NCBI GenBank assembly: GCA_021776135.1
Contig: JAJFGL010000018.1
Span: 1-50,087 of the forward strand
Direction: 5' to 3'
Length of the DNA: 50,087 nt
Source of the DNA: Kiloniellaceae bacterium
GTDB taxonomy: Bacteria; Pseudomonadota; Alphaproteobacteria; Kiloniellales; J153
A model generated the notes under the pieces. The model made no database searches and was not told the DNA's origin. It saw only the letters and a list, made by a program, of their open reading frames with translations. Position numbers and translations under genes: made by a program. Position 1 is the stretch's first letter; each line of letters opens with the position of its first letter. Below, piece by piece: positions 8,876-16,481 of this stretch.

Positions 8876-8910
8876 TTGGATCGAGGTCAAATACAATCTA
8901 TGATTGTATT
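8876..8910 (+). promoter_or_regulatory. Putative promoter and 21-bp palindromic operator before the response regulator
   Basis: TTGGAT at 8876-8881, a 17-base spacer and TATGAT at 8899-8904 resemble a sigma-70 promoter whose start would fall about at the ATG at 8911. A perfect inverted repeat AATACAAT-CTATG-ATTGTATT covers 8890-8910, overlapping the -10 and ending right at the ATG. No ribosome-binding site is present, so a leaderless transcript is likely. The palindrome could be bound by the regulator itself or another dimeric repressor. Confidence 0.5.
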
Positions 8911-10266
8911 ATGAAAGCTGTGCCTAATCTTATGGTTAACAAAGAACAACACCCATCCGTGCTTCTGGTCGAGGACGATCCGGACGCGGCTTGGATGGTC
9001 CGCCGGGCCCTGGCCGGGGCGAGCATCGCCCTGAGCCACGCCGAAACCGGGGTGGCGGCCTTGGAGCGGGTGGCCCGCGATCCGCCGGCGGTCATGCTGC
9101 TAGATCTAAGACTACCGGATTTGAATGGCTTGGAGGTGCTGGAGAAGACCCTATCCGGGGGCGCGCAGACGGCGGTCATCGTCACCACCGCCCACGGCGG
9201 CATCGAGGCCGCGGTCGCGGCCATGGATGCCGGGGCCACGAATTTCCTGGCTAAACCCCTGGGGGCGAAACGCCTGATCGCGACCCTCGATGACGCCCTG
9301 GCGCGCCAACGCCGGGCCGGGCTGCTGACGGAGCGCGCGCGCGAGCGGTTCCACGGTTTCCTGGGCGCCGCTCCGGCCATGCGGGCGCTCTACCGCGTCA
9401 TCGAGAGCGCCGGCCCCAGCCGGGCCCCGGTGTTCATTACCGGGGAGAGCGGCGCGGGCAAGGAAGTCTGCGCCCAGGCGGTCCATGACCGTGGCGTCCG
9501 GCCAGACGCGCCCTTCGTGGTTCTGAACTGCGCCGCCATCGCCCCCGGTTTGATGGAGTCGGAGGTTTTCGGCCATGCCAAGGGCGCCTTCACCGGGGCG
9601 CAGACCGCGCGCCTGGGGGCCGCGCGCCGGGCTCAGGGCGGGACGCTGTTTCTGGACGAAATCTGCGAAATGGACCTGGCCTTGCAGGCCAAGCTGCTGC
9701 GCTTCGCCCAGTCCGGCGCGGTCCAGGCCCTGGGCAGCGACCGGATAGATCATGCCGAGGTGCGCCTGATCTGCGCCACCAACCGCGACCCCTGGGCCGA
9801 GGTCCAGGCCGGGCGCCTGCGCGAAGACCTGTTCTACCGCTTGCATGTGGTGCCTCTGCGGGTGCCGCCGTTGCGCGAAAGGGGCGCGGATATCGGCTTG
9901 CTGGCGCGCTATTTTCTGATCCGCTATGGGAGTGAGGAAGGTAAAAATTTTCGCGGTTTCGATCCGCAGGTTGAAAAAATTCTGCGCGCCTATCCCTGGC
10001 CCGGCAACGTGCGCCAATTGCAGAACGTGATCCGCCATGTGGCGGTCCTGAACGACGGCCCTAAGGTCCGCCGTTCCATGCTGCCAGCCTTCCTGCAAAA
10101 CTGCCGGCCGGCGCCCGTACGCCTCAAGGACATCGAACGCCGAGCCATCGAAGCCGCCCTAAGCGAAAGCGGCGGCAATGTGCCCCGCGCGGCCCGGCAA
10201 CTCGGCATCGACCCCTCGACCCTGTACCGCAAGCTACAGGCTTGGGCGCGGGCGGCGGGCTTTTGA
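8911..10266 (+). CDS. Sigma-54-dependent response regulator (NtrC family)
   Basis: A 451-residue, three-domain transcription activator. The receiver domain has the acidic pair Glu21/Asp22 (LVEDD), phospho-acceptor Asp65 (LLDLRLPD) and the conserved Lys in FLAKPLG. The central AAA+ domain has Walker A GESGAGKE, the sigma-54-contacting loop GAFTGA and Walker B GTLFLDEI. The C-terminus is a Fis-type helix-turn-helix (ALSESGGNVPRAARQLGIDPSTLYRKL). It would activate sigma-54 promoters on phosphorylation. The frame opens at 8869, but I choose ATG 8911 because it follows a putative promoter and operator; 8932 is an alternative. No histidine kinase is adjacent, so the partner is encoded elsewhere. 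The regulon is unknown. Confidence 0.9.
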   Translation: MKAVPNLMVNKEQHPSVLLVEDDPDAAWMVRRALAGASIALSHAETGVAALERVARDPPAVMLLDLRLPDLNGLEVLEKTLSGGAQTAVIVTTAHGGIEAAVAAMDAGATNFLAKPLGAKRLIATLDDALARQRRAGLLTERARERFHGFLGAAPAMRALYRVIESAGPSRAPVFITGESGAGKEVCAQAVHDRGVRPDAPFVVLNCAAIAPGLMESEVFGHAKGAFTGAQTARLGAARRAQGGTLFLDEICEMDLALQAKLLRFAQSGAVQALGSDRIDHAEVRLICATNRDPWAEVQAGRLREDLFYRLHVVPLRVPPLRERGADIGLLARYFLIRYGSEEGKNFRGFDPQVEKILRAYPWPGNVRQLQNVIRHVAVLNDGPKVRRSMLPAFLQNCRPAPVRLKDIERRAIEAALSESGGNVPRAARQLGIDPSTLYRKLQAWARAAGF

Positions 10267-10284
10267 AAAGCCGGTTTTAGCAGC

Positions 10285-10328
10285 TTGACATAAGTGTAAG
10301 CTGTAACTTACAGTAAGTCATGGCTTAC
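10285..10328 (+). promoter_or_regulatory. ArsR-type promoter with two tandem operators; likely leaderless
   Basis: TTGACA at 10285-10290 is a perfect -35; TACAGT at 10309-10314 is a reasonable -10 at 18-base spacing, placing the start near the ATG at 10320. Two inverted repeats overlap it: TGTAAG-N6-CTTACA at 10295-10312 and GTAAG-N6-CTTAC at 10313-10328, with centres 17 bases apart. The second spans the start codon. This is the arrangement expected for an autorepressing ArsR dimer. Confidence 0.65.
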
Positions 10329-10631
10329 GCAGAAGCTTTGACCGCCCTGGCCGATCCAACCCGCCGGCACATCTTCGAGGCCCTGCGCGCGCAGCCCAAG
10401 ACCGTGGGCCAGTTGGCGGCGGGACAGCCCGTAAGCAGGCCCGCGGTATCGCAACATCTCAAGGTGCTCGAGTCCGCCAGCTTAGTCAGCGTCGAGCCGC
10501 AAGGGAATCGCCGCTTCTATGCCATCAAACGCGAAGGCTTGGATGAGTTGCGGCACTATCTGGAGAGTTTCTGGACGGATGTCTTGTCCGCCTACGGCGC
10601 CGAAATCGCGTTGCGCGCAAAAAAAAATTAG
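10320..10631 (+). CDS. ArsR-family winged-helix repressor
   Basis: A 103-residue one-domain DNA-binding protein. The fold is recognisable from LADPTRRHIFEAL near the N-terminus, the recognition helix VSRPAVSQHLKVLESASLV and the wing VEPQGNRRFYAI. There is no CxCxxC metal site of the arsenic/cadmium sensors, which fits the non-metal branch paired with SRPBCC proteins. The ATG at 10320 lacks a ribosome-binding site and lies inside the predicted operator, consistent with leaderless, autoregulated expression. The AHSA1 gene follows after nine bases and is presumably the regulated partner. The signal sensed is unknown. Confidence 0.92.
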   Translation: MAYAEALTALADPTRRHIFEALRAQPKTVGQLAAGQPVSRPAVSQHLKVLESASLVSVEPQGNRRFYAIKREGLDELRHYLESFWTDVLSAYGAEIALRAKKN

Positions 10632-10640
10632 GAGAACGCA

Positions 10641-11096
10641 GTGCTCGATCCTCTGGTTTGTACGATTGAAGTTCCCTGCGGTCAGGCGCAGGCATTTGGG
10701 ATATTCGTCAAGGAAATGGGCACTTGGTGGCCCTTGGATAAGCGCTCGATGTCCATGCACGACGGCAAGGCCGCTAAGTCCTTGCGCGTCGAGGCCAAGC
10801 TGGGCGGTAAAATCGTGGAGATCGGCCACGATGACACCGAGCACCATTGGGGCACGATAACGTCGTTCGATCCCAACGATTCCCTCGCCATGGACTTTCA
10901 CATGGGGCTGCCACCGGAAAACGCGAGCCTGGTGGAGGTGCGCTTTACCGCCCTTGGAAACGCGCGCACCCAAGTCGAGCTAACCCAGAGCAATTGGGAA
11001 GCCTTCGGCGACATGGCGGAGATGATGCGCCGCGGTTACGGCAGCGGCTGGGTTCTCATTTTCGAGGAAGCCTACCAAGCGGCTTGCGGCGGTTAG
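10641..11096 (+). CDS. SRPBCC / AHSA1-like hydrophobic-ligand-binding protein
   Basis: A 151-residue START/Bet v1-type protein, typical of genes paired with small ArsR regulators. Family features include an early segment of the kind usually seen for this fold (CGQAQAFGIFVKEMGTWWPL), the central EAKLGGKIVEIG, WGTITSFDPNDSLAMDFH and a C-terminal amphipathic helix (GWVLIFEEAY). It probably binds a small hydrophobic ligand in a cavity; no catalytic residues can be assigned. AGGAG lies about seven bases upstream of the start. It is the second gene of a two-gene unit with the ArsR repressor. Confidence 0.88.
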   Translation: MLDPLVCTIEVPCGQAQAFGIFVKEMGTWWPLDKRSMSMHDGKAAKSLRVEAKLGGKIVEIGHDDTEHHWGTITSFDPNDSLAMDFHMGLPPENASLVEVRFTALGNARTQVELTQSNWEAFGDMAEMMRRGYGSGWVLIFEEAYQAACGG

Positions 11097-11242
11097 AGCT
11101 TACGAAGCGCCGGAAATTGTGCCCCGCTTCGCCTCTTAAAGCCATGGCAGGACGGCGCGTCCCGCCTTTTACATGGCGGCGCCAGGGGCTATAGACTGAT
11201 CGCCCGGTTGTTATCCCGCCCCTGTTAGGAAACCCCGCGCCC

Positions 11243-12127
11243 GTGTCCGCTCCCGCCCGTCCATCTATTGGATGGCTTGCCGCTTTTGGCCTGGTCTTTA
11301 TTTGGTCCGGCTGGGTCGTGGTGTCGCGTTTCGGCGTCAATGCAACGCTGACGATCTATGACATCGCGGCCTTGCGCTACGCCGTCGCCAGCCTCGCCGT
11401 GGCGCCCTTCGTGTGGCGGCTCTGGCCCCGGCATTTGCGCTGGTGGCAGGCCGGGCTGATCGCCTGCGGCCAGGGCGCGCCCTTTCTGCTCTTCGCCTTG
11501 GGCGGCATGCAGTTCGCACCGGCCGCCCACGCCGGCGTCGTGATGAACGGCACCCTGCCGGTCTTCGCCGCCGTCTTGGGGTGGATCTGGTTGAAGGACC
11601 GGCCGGATACCTGGCGCATCCTCGGCATGGCGGCGATCCTGGCCGGGTGCGGCCTGGTTGCCTGGGACCGGGATAGCGGCGGCATCGCGCCCCATGCCTG
11701 GATCGGCCATCTCCTGTTCTTGGGGTCGGCGTTTGTTCTCGCCATCAGCATTGTCGGCACCAAGGCCTGGCAACTGACCGCGCCCCAGGCCATGGTTTGC
11801 ATTCCGACGCTCAATCTTGCGTTCTACGGCCCGATTTATCTGGCCTTCCTGCCCAAGTCGATCGCGGTGGCGCCCTGGACGGAAATCCTTCTGCAAGGCG
11901 CTTATCAGGGGCTCGGCCCCAGCCTCTTGGGGGTACTGCTCTTCACCACCGCGATTCGCAGCCTCGGCCCGTCTCCGGCCGCCGCCATGATGGCCTTGGT
12001 GCCCGGCGTGGCCACCTTGATCGCCATACCGGTACTGGGCGAGTGGCCGGGCGCCCTTGCCTGGGCGGGGATCGTCTTCGCGACCGGCGGTATCCTGCTG
12101 GCCGCCGGCTGGCGGCCAAGGCCGTGA
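11243..12127 (+). CDS. EamA-family (DMT superfamily) exporter
   Basis: A 294-residue inner-membrane protein with about ten hydrophobic segments in two EamA repeats of five. The first repeat begins GWLAAFGLVFIWSGW and contains the conserved RYAVASLAVAPF; the second includes LLFLGSAFVLAISIVGTK and ends GIVFATGGILLAAGW. Members export amino acids, purines or other metabolites or move unknown substrates; nothing here defines the cargo. The GTG start at 11243 has AGGAAA about 13 bases upstream, somewhat far. It stands alone between the AHSA1 gene and a family B hairpin. Confidence 0.87.
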   Translation: MSAPARPSIGWLAAFGLVFIWSGWVVVSRFGVNATLTIYDIAALRYAVASLAVAPFVWRLWPRHLRWWQAGLIACGQGAPFLLFALGGMQFAPAAHAGVVMNGTLPVFAAVLGWIWLKDRPDTWRILGMAAILAGCGLVAWDRDSGGIAPHAWIGHLLFLGSAFVLAISIVGTKAWQLTAPQAMVCIPTLNLAFYGPIYLAFLPKSIAVAPWTEILLQGAYQGLGPSLLGVLLFTTAIRSLGPSPAAAMMALVPGVATLIAIPVLGEWPGALAWAGIVFATGGILLAAGWRPRP

Positions 12128-12148
12128 CGTTAGGCGCTACAAATAACA

Positions 12149-12236
12149 CCGTCGTCCCGGACCCCGATCCGGGACCTTCTGGGAATAGCGAACCCGGCCT
12201 CACCCAAAGACCCCGGATCGGGGTCCGGGGTGACGG
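12149..12236. repeat. Family B inverted-repeat hairpin
   Basis: Two arms of about 30 bases beginning ACCGTCGTCCCGGACCCCG and ending CGGGGTCCGGGGTGACGG form an imperfect long hairpin with a spacer of about 30 bases. It follows the EamA gene by about 20 bases, where it could act as a transcript end barrier, though no T-run follows. Confidence 0.85.
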
Positions 12237-12325
12237 GTAAATGTCTTGGCGGCACGCCTCCACTTGCTCTCGGCAGGCCGGAAGGCTAGCTTTCGCGGCT
12301 TCTCGGACACAGGGCGGAAACGGGC

Positions 12326-13078
12326 ATGATTAAGGGCGTTACCTTCGACCTTTGGGACACCATGGTGCGCGACGAATCGGATGAGCCGGTGCGCGCGGCC
12401 AAGGGGCTGCGTTCGAAAAAGGCGGAGCGGCGCCATCTTCTTTGGGAGGCCCTGAACGCGGTCGAGCCCATCGAAGAGGCCGTGGTCGAGCTGGCCTACA
12501 ATGTCGGCGATGCCGCCTTCAATCGGGTCTGGCACCAGCAGTTCGTCACCTGGACCATCGCCGAGCGCCTGGACGTGATTATCAAGGGCCTGGGGCGGTC
12601 TTTGCCGGACGCGGATTTCGCCCGGCTGGTCGCGGCCCACGAGGTCATGGAGGTGGAGATCGCACCGGACACGATCGAGGGCATCGCCGAGGCCCTGGCG
12701 GACTTGGCCGGGCGCTACAAGCTGTGCGTGGTGTCGGACACCATCGTCACCCCGGCGGACGGCCTGCGCGCGGTTTTGGAAAAGCACGGCATCAAGCAGT
12801 ATTTCAGCGGCTTCGCTTTTTCAGACGAGGTCGGCCATTCCAAACCCCACCGGGCCATGTTCGACAAGGCGGCGGCGGAACTTGATCTGAAGCTGGACGA
12901 GTTGGTGCACATCGGCGACCGCGACCATAACGATGTGAAGGGACCGCAAGGCCTGGGCATGAAGGCGGTCCTTTTCACCGCCGCGCGCGCCCACGACAAG
13001 GACACCACAAGCGCCGAGGCGGTGTGCGAGCGCCACGCCGACCTGCCCGGCATTATCGACTCTTTGTCCGGGCGCTAG
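12326..13078 (+). CDS. HAD-superfamily hydrolase
   Basis: A 250-residue phosphatase-type protein. Motif I is FDLWDTM (Asp nucleophile near residue 8; the second Asp of the usual DxDxT is conserved as Asp11), motif II is the Ser/Thr strand end VVSDTIVTP, motif III the Lys in GHSKPHRAMF and motif IV GDRDHNDVKGPQGLGMK. A helical cap of about 80 residues lies between motifs I and II, as in C1-capped haloacid dehalogenase/phosphatase members. It should hydrolyse a small phosphorylated metabolite, possibly a C-halogen substrate; the specific one cannot be read from sequence. It precedes the amidotransferase by about 220 bases containing a family C repeat pair, so it is probably transcribed separately. 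Confidence 0.88.
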   Translation: MIKGVTFDLWDTMVRDESDEPVRAAKGLRSKKAERRHLLWEALNAVEPIEEAVVELAYNVGDAAFNRVWHQQFVTWTIAERLDVIIKGLGRSLPDADFARLVAAHEVMEVEIAPDTIEGIAEALADLAGRYKLCVVSDTIVTPADGLRAVLEKHGIKQYFSGFAFSDEVGHSKPHRAMFDKAAAELDLKLDELVHIGDRDHNDVKGPQGLGMKAVLFTAARAHDKDTTSAEAVCERHADLPGIIDSLSGR

Positions 13079-13108
13079 GAAATTGCCTATGGCTTGGCAG
13101 CCCCGACG

Positions 13109-13193
13109 GTGCGTCCTTCGACAGGCTCAGGATGAGGATTACCGTGCGTGGCATTAAGAAAACACCTCATGCTGAGCCTGACGAAGCACGCAC
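13109..13193. repeat. Family C inverted repeat pair
   Basis: An arm GTCCTTCGACAGGCTCAGG at the left and its inverted partner CTGAGCCTGACGAAG at the right are separated by about 25 bases. The same unit occurs at about 122-148 (single), 18367-18449, 22680-22766 and 23101-23197. It fills much of the gap before the amidotransferase gene. Confidence 0.85.
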
Positions 13194-13300
13194 CGCGTTA
13201 ATCCAAGCCATGTGTCCGGCACTATGTTTCCTCATGCGATTTTGTCCTATATTGGGAGAGGGGACACATAACTTTCACTCTCTTCACTAGGAACACGCAC

Positions 13301-14158
13301 ATGTCTAACGGCCCGCGTATTCTCGTTGTCGATGGCTACAACAAGCAAGGCCGCGCCGGCCTCGCCGCCGGCGGCGCCAGTGTGGCGGGCGAGTTGTATG
13401 CCCGCATGTTGAAGGCCTGCGCGCCCGATTGCGAAACCGATATCGTCTACCCGGCCGATCCGGGGGCGAGCTTGCCCAGCGGCGCCGCGATCGGACAATA
13501 CGACGGCATTGCCTGGACCGGCTCCAGCCTCACGGTGTACGACGGCAGCCCCGATGTGAACGCCCAGATCGATTTCGCCCGCGCCGCCTTCGCCGCGCAA
13601 GTGCCCAGTTTCGGGTCCTGCTGGGCGGCGCAGATCGCGGTGGCGGCGACCGGCGGCACGGTTGCGCGCAATGCCCGGGGGCGTGAGATGGGAATCGCCC
13701 GCAAGATCGCCTTGACCCCGGAGGGCCGGGGCCATCCTCTTTATTTCGGCAAGAAGAGCGTCTTCGACGCCTTCATCAGCCACGAGGACGAGGTAACTCA
13801 CCTGCCGCCGGGCGGGGTGCTGCTGGCCTCCAACGGCCACAGCCAGGTGCAATGCGTGACGGTCACCCACCAAGGCGGCGTGTTCTGGGGCCTGCAATAC
13901 CATCCGGAATACGACCTGCATGAGCTGGCGCGCCTGTGCTATTGCCGCAAGGAGCGCCTGACCGGCATGGGGTTCTTCGCCGACATGGACGCGGCGCAAG
14001 CCTATGTCGATATGCTGGAGGCCCTGTTCCAAGACCCCAGCCGCGGCGATCTCGCCTGGCTTCTGGGCGTGGACGAAGACGTCATGAACGAAGACGTGCG
14101 CCGGGCCGAGGTGCGTAATTGGTTCGACTACCTGGTGCGGCCCAGTATGCGGGGCTAG
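13301..14158 (+). CDS. Class I glutamine amidotransferase (GATase1-like)
   Basis: A 285-residue protein of the GMP-synthase-type GATase1 family. The nucleophile elbow is SFGSCWAAQ with Cys107, and the catalytic His follows in WGLQYHPEYDL. It would release ammonia from glutamine or hydrolyse a gamma-glutamyl bond. The extra C-terminal stretch of about 70 residues (after LARLCYCRKERL) is longer than in the minimal domain. The start has AGGAA 8-12 bases upstream. It is not next to a synthetase domain, so it is probably one of the stand-alone amidotransferases, such as gamma-glutamyl-compound hydrolases, rather than GuaA itself. The HD-domain gene starts four bases after its stop. Confidence 0.88.
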   Translation: MSNGPRILVVDGYNKQGRAGLAAGGASVAGELYARMLKACAPDCETDIVYPADPGASLPSGAAIGQYDGIAWTGSSLTVYDGSPDVNAQIDFARAAFAAQVPSFGSCWAAQIAVAATGGTVARNARGREMGIARKIALTPEGRGHPLYFGKKSVFDAFISHEDEVTHLPPGGVLLASNGHSQVQCVTVTHQGGVFWGLQYHPEYDLHELARLCYCRKERLTGMGFFADMDAAQAYVDMLEALFQDPSRGDLAWLLGVDEDVMNEDVRRAEVRNWFDYLVRPSMRG

Positions 14159-14162
14159 CATC

Positions 14163-14753
14163 ATGGCTCCTCGTTCCCCCCGCGCCTGGCAGCGCATGTT
14201 GAGCGGCCGGCGCTTGGATTTACTCGACCCCACGCCGCTGGATATCGAGATCGCGGATATCGCCCTCGGCCTGTCGCGGGTGGCGCGCTGGAACGGACAG
14301 ACCAGCGGCCAGTGGTCCTTCAGCGTCGCCCAGCATTCCCTGCTGGTGGAACGCCTGGTCATTGACTTCAAGCCCGCAACGCCGCCGCGCTGGCGCCTCG
14401 CGGCCCTGCTGCACGACGCCCCCGAATACGTGATCGGCGATCTCATCACGCCGTTCAAGGCGGCGGTGGGCCTGGACTATAAGGCCCTGGAAGTCAGCTT
14501 GATGCGCGCGGTTCACCTGCGTTTCGGCCTGCCGGCGGAATTGCCCGGCAGCGCCGCCCGCTTGATTAAGCGCGCCGACCGGGCGGCGGCCTATCTGGAG
14601 GCGACCCAGCTGGCGGGCTTTTCGCACGCCGAGGCTACCAGGATTCTGGGCAAGCCGCGCGTCCTGCCGCAACGCCGCCTGCGCGCCTGCCCGCCCGAGG
14701 AAGCGAAAGATAACTTTCTCTCCCGCTTCGCTTCCATGCAACGGCAGTTGTAA
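14163..14753 (+). CDS. HD-domain phosphohydrolase (YfbR-like)
   Basis: A 196-residue HD-superfamily protein resembling 5'-deoxynucleotidase YfbR and related families. Metal ligands fit His in FSVAQHSLLVERL, the HD pair in LLHDAPEYVIGD, and a distal Asp in IKRADRAAAYLEA. It likely removes phosphate from a nucleotide or related compound. It starts four bases after the amidotransferase stop and is probably co-transcribed with it; the functional link is not obvious. The C-terminus, rich in Arg and Lys, is not conserved in families I know. Confidence 0.85.
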   Translation: MAPRSPRAWQRMLSGRRLDLLDPTPLDIEIADIALGLSRVARWNGQTSGQWSFSVAQHSLLVERLVIDFKPATPPRWRLAALLHDAPEYVIGDLITPFKAAVGLDYKALEVSLMRAVHLRFGLPAELPGSAARLIKRADRAAAYLEATQLAGFSHAEATRILGKPRVLPQRRLRACPPEEAKDNFLSRFASMQRQL

Positions 14754-14857
14754 CCCGCGCGCCAACACCGACGCCGTCACCCCGGATTACGATAGTTGTG
14801 TGTCCATAAAAAAAACATGCCTTGCGCCCGACTCCTTCAAGGCCAAAATAGGCACCC

Positions 14858-15073
14858 ATGACACAGCCAAGCATTCTGACGCCCGAACAAATCGCGGCCT
14901 TCCGCCGCGACGGCTTTATCCACGTTCCCGGTTTTTACAGCGCGAAGGAGATGGCCCGGATCGCGGCCTGGACGGAGGAGGTCGCCGGCTGGCCGGAGGC
15001 GCCGGGCCGGCACATGGTTTACTACGAAGATAGCCTGCGCGAAGAGGGCAAGACCTACGTGTTCCGGGTTTAA
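14858..15073 (+). pseudogene. N-terminal fragment of a phytanoyl-CoA dioxygenase-like gene
   Basis: The 71 residues match the start of PhyH-family Fe(II)/2-oxoglutarate dioxygenases: LTPEQIAAFRRDGFIHVPGF, then helices and a final GKTYVFRV before a stop. Family members need about 250-300 residues, including the HxD...H iron site, none of which is present. Thirty-eight bases after the stop a family B repeat begins and hpnB follows, so the rest was lost. It might still be translated, but no function is expected. Confidence 0.7.
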
Positions 15074-15111
15074 GGGCGTTACGGACTCGCTTGGGATTGT
15101 TCCAATCCTGA

Positions 15112-15194
15112 GTCATTGCCGGGCTTGACCCGGCAATCCATCGAGGTCTGAGACTCGGTTTTCCATGGACCCTCGGGTCAAGCCCAAGGGTGAC
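15112..15194. repeat. Degenerate family B inverted repeat before hpnB
   Basis: A diverged pair of arms with GTCATTGCCGGGCTTGACCC at the left and CTCGGGTCAAGCCCAAGGGTGAC at the right. It separates the PhyH fragment from hpnB and includes the earliest possible hpnB start codon (15190), another reason to prefer the downstream start. Confidence 0.65.
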
Positions 15195-15231
15195 CATGGG
15201 GGAAGCGATAGACACTTTACGAGGCGCCCCC

Positions 15232-16440
15232 ATGGCAAGCATCTTGAGTCTGGCCGCCGGCTTATCGCTGCTGATCTGGCTTTATCTTACTTTGCTGCAC
15301 GGCCGTTTCTGGCATGGCTTCGAGCATTTGGCGTCGCCCCCGGCGGTTTCGTCCTGGCCGGCGGTCGCTGTCGTCGTGCCGGCGCGCGACGAGGCCGATG
15401 TCATCGCGCGAAGCCTGACTTCGATCCTCGCCCAGGATTATCCGGGCCGGGTCGAGGTTTTCCTGGTTGACGATCACTCCAGCGACGGGACCGCGCGGGC
15501 GGCGCGCGCGGCCGCCGCGCGGCTGGGTCAGGAGACGCGCCTAACAATCGTGGCGGCGCGCGAGCTGCCCCCGGGCTGGACCGGCAAGCTCTGGGCCCTG
15601 TCCGAAGGGCTGGCCCGCGCCCGCGCGACGGCCCCGGACTACATCTGGTTGAGCGACGCGGACATCGGTTACGATTCTCATATCCTGCGTGGGTTGGCCG
15701 CCAAGGCGGAAGGGGAGCGCCGTGACCTGGTTTCGCTCATGGCCATGTTATCCTGCGTCTCGGCCTGGGAGCGACTGCTGATCCCGCCCTTCATTTATTT
15801 TTTTCAAATGCTCTATCCCTTTTCCTGGAGCAAGGATCCGGCGCGGCGCACGGCGGCGGCGGCGGGCGGCTGCATCCTGGTGCGCGCGGCGGCCCTGGAG
15901 GCCATGGGCGGCCTCAAAGCCATCAAGGACGCCCTCATTGACGATTGCGCCCTGGCGCGGCGGATCAAGGATTTGACCCTTAGCGGCAGCCCGGAGCGGG
16001 CGGGCGGCGGTATCTGGCTCGGCTTCGATACCGGCGCGCGCTCGCTGCGGCCCTACCGGGGCCTGGGGGATATCTGGCGCATGGTCGCGCGCAGCGCCTA
16101 TACCCAGTTGCGCCACCAAGTCTTGCTTTTGATCGGGGTGCTGGCCGGCATGATCTTTTTGTATGGTGTGCCCAGCCTCGGCGTGCTGTTGTACCCCTGG
16201 CATGGCGAAGGCGCCGCCGCCTTGTTGGGGGCCGCCGCCTGGTCGCTCATGGCGGCGACCGCCTGGCCGACCTTCCGCCTTTACGGCCAGGCGCCCTGGC
16301 GCGCCCTGACCTTGCCCTTGGCCGGCGCGCTTTATGGCGCCATGACCTTCGACTCCGCGCGCCGCCATTGGCTCGGCCGCGGCGGGGTTTGGAAGGGGCG
16401 GGTGAGCGGCGCCCTGGCGCGGCGCCGGACGGAGTTGTAA
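15232..16440 (+). CDS. hpnB: Hopene-associated glycosyltransferase HpnB
   Basis: A 402-residue family 2-type membrane glycosyltransferase, recognised as HpnB from its sequence and its place ahead of hpnC/D/E. An N-terminal membrane helix (LSLAAGLSLLIWLYLTLL) precedes the catalytic domain with VVVPARDEAD, VDDHSSDGTA and the DxD-like LSDADIG; several more hydrophobic segments form the C-terminal third (LLLIGVLAGMIFLYGVP and following). It is thought to modify a hopanoid or related lipid; the reaction is not firmly established. I choose ATG 15232, with GAGG seven bases upstream, over in-frame 15190 and 15196, which lie in or next to a repeat. hpnC starts 41 bases after the stop. Confidence 0.88.
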   Translation: MASILSLAAGLSLLIWLYLTLLHGRFWHGFEHLASPPAVSSWPAVAVVVPARDEADVIARSLTSILAQDYPGRVEVFLVDDHSSDGTARAARAAAARLGQETRLTIVAARELPPGWTGKLWALSEGLARARATAPDYIWLSDADIGYDSHILRGLAAKAEGERRDLVSLMAMLSCVSAWERLLIPPFIYFFQMLYPFSWSKDPARRTAAAAGGCILVRAAALEAMGGLKAIKDALIDDCALARRIKDLTLSGSPERAGGGIWLGFDTGARSLRPYRGLGDIWRMVARSAYTQLRHQVLLLIGVLAGMIFLYGVPSLGVLLYPWHGEGAAALLGAAAWSLMAATAWPTFRLYGQAPWRALTLPLAGALYGAMTFDSARRHWLGRGGVWKGRVSGALARRRTEL

Positions 16441-16481
16441 GCTCCCGCCATCCAACAATCGAAACACCTGCCGAGGTTTGC

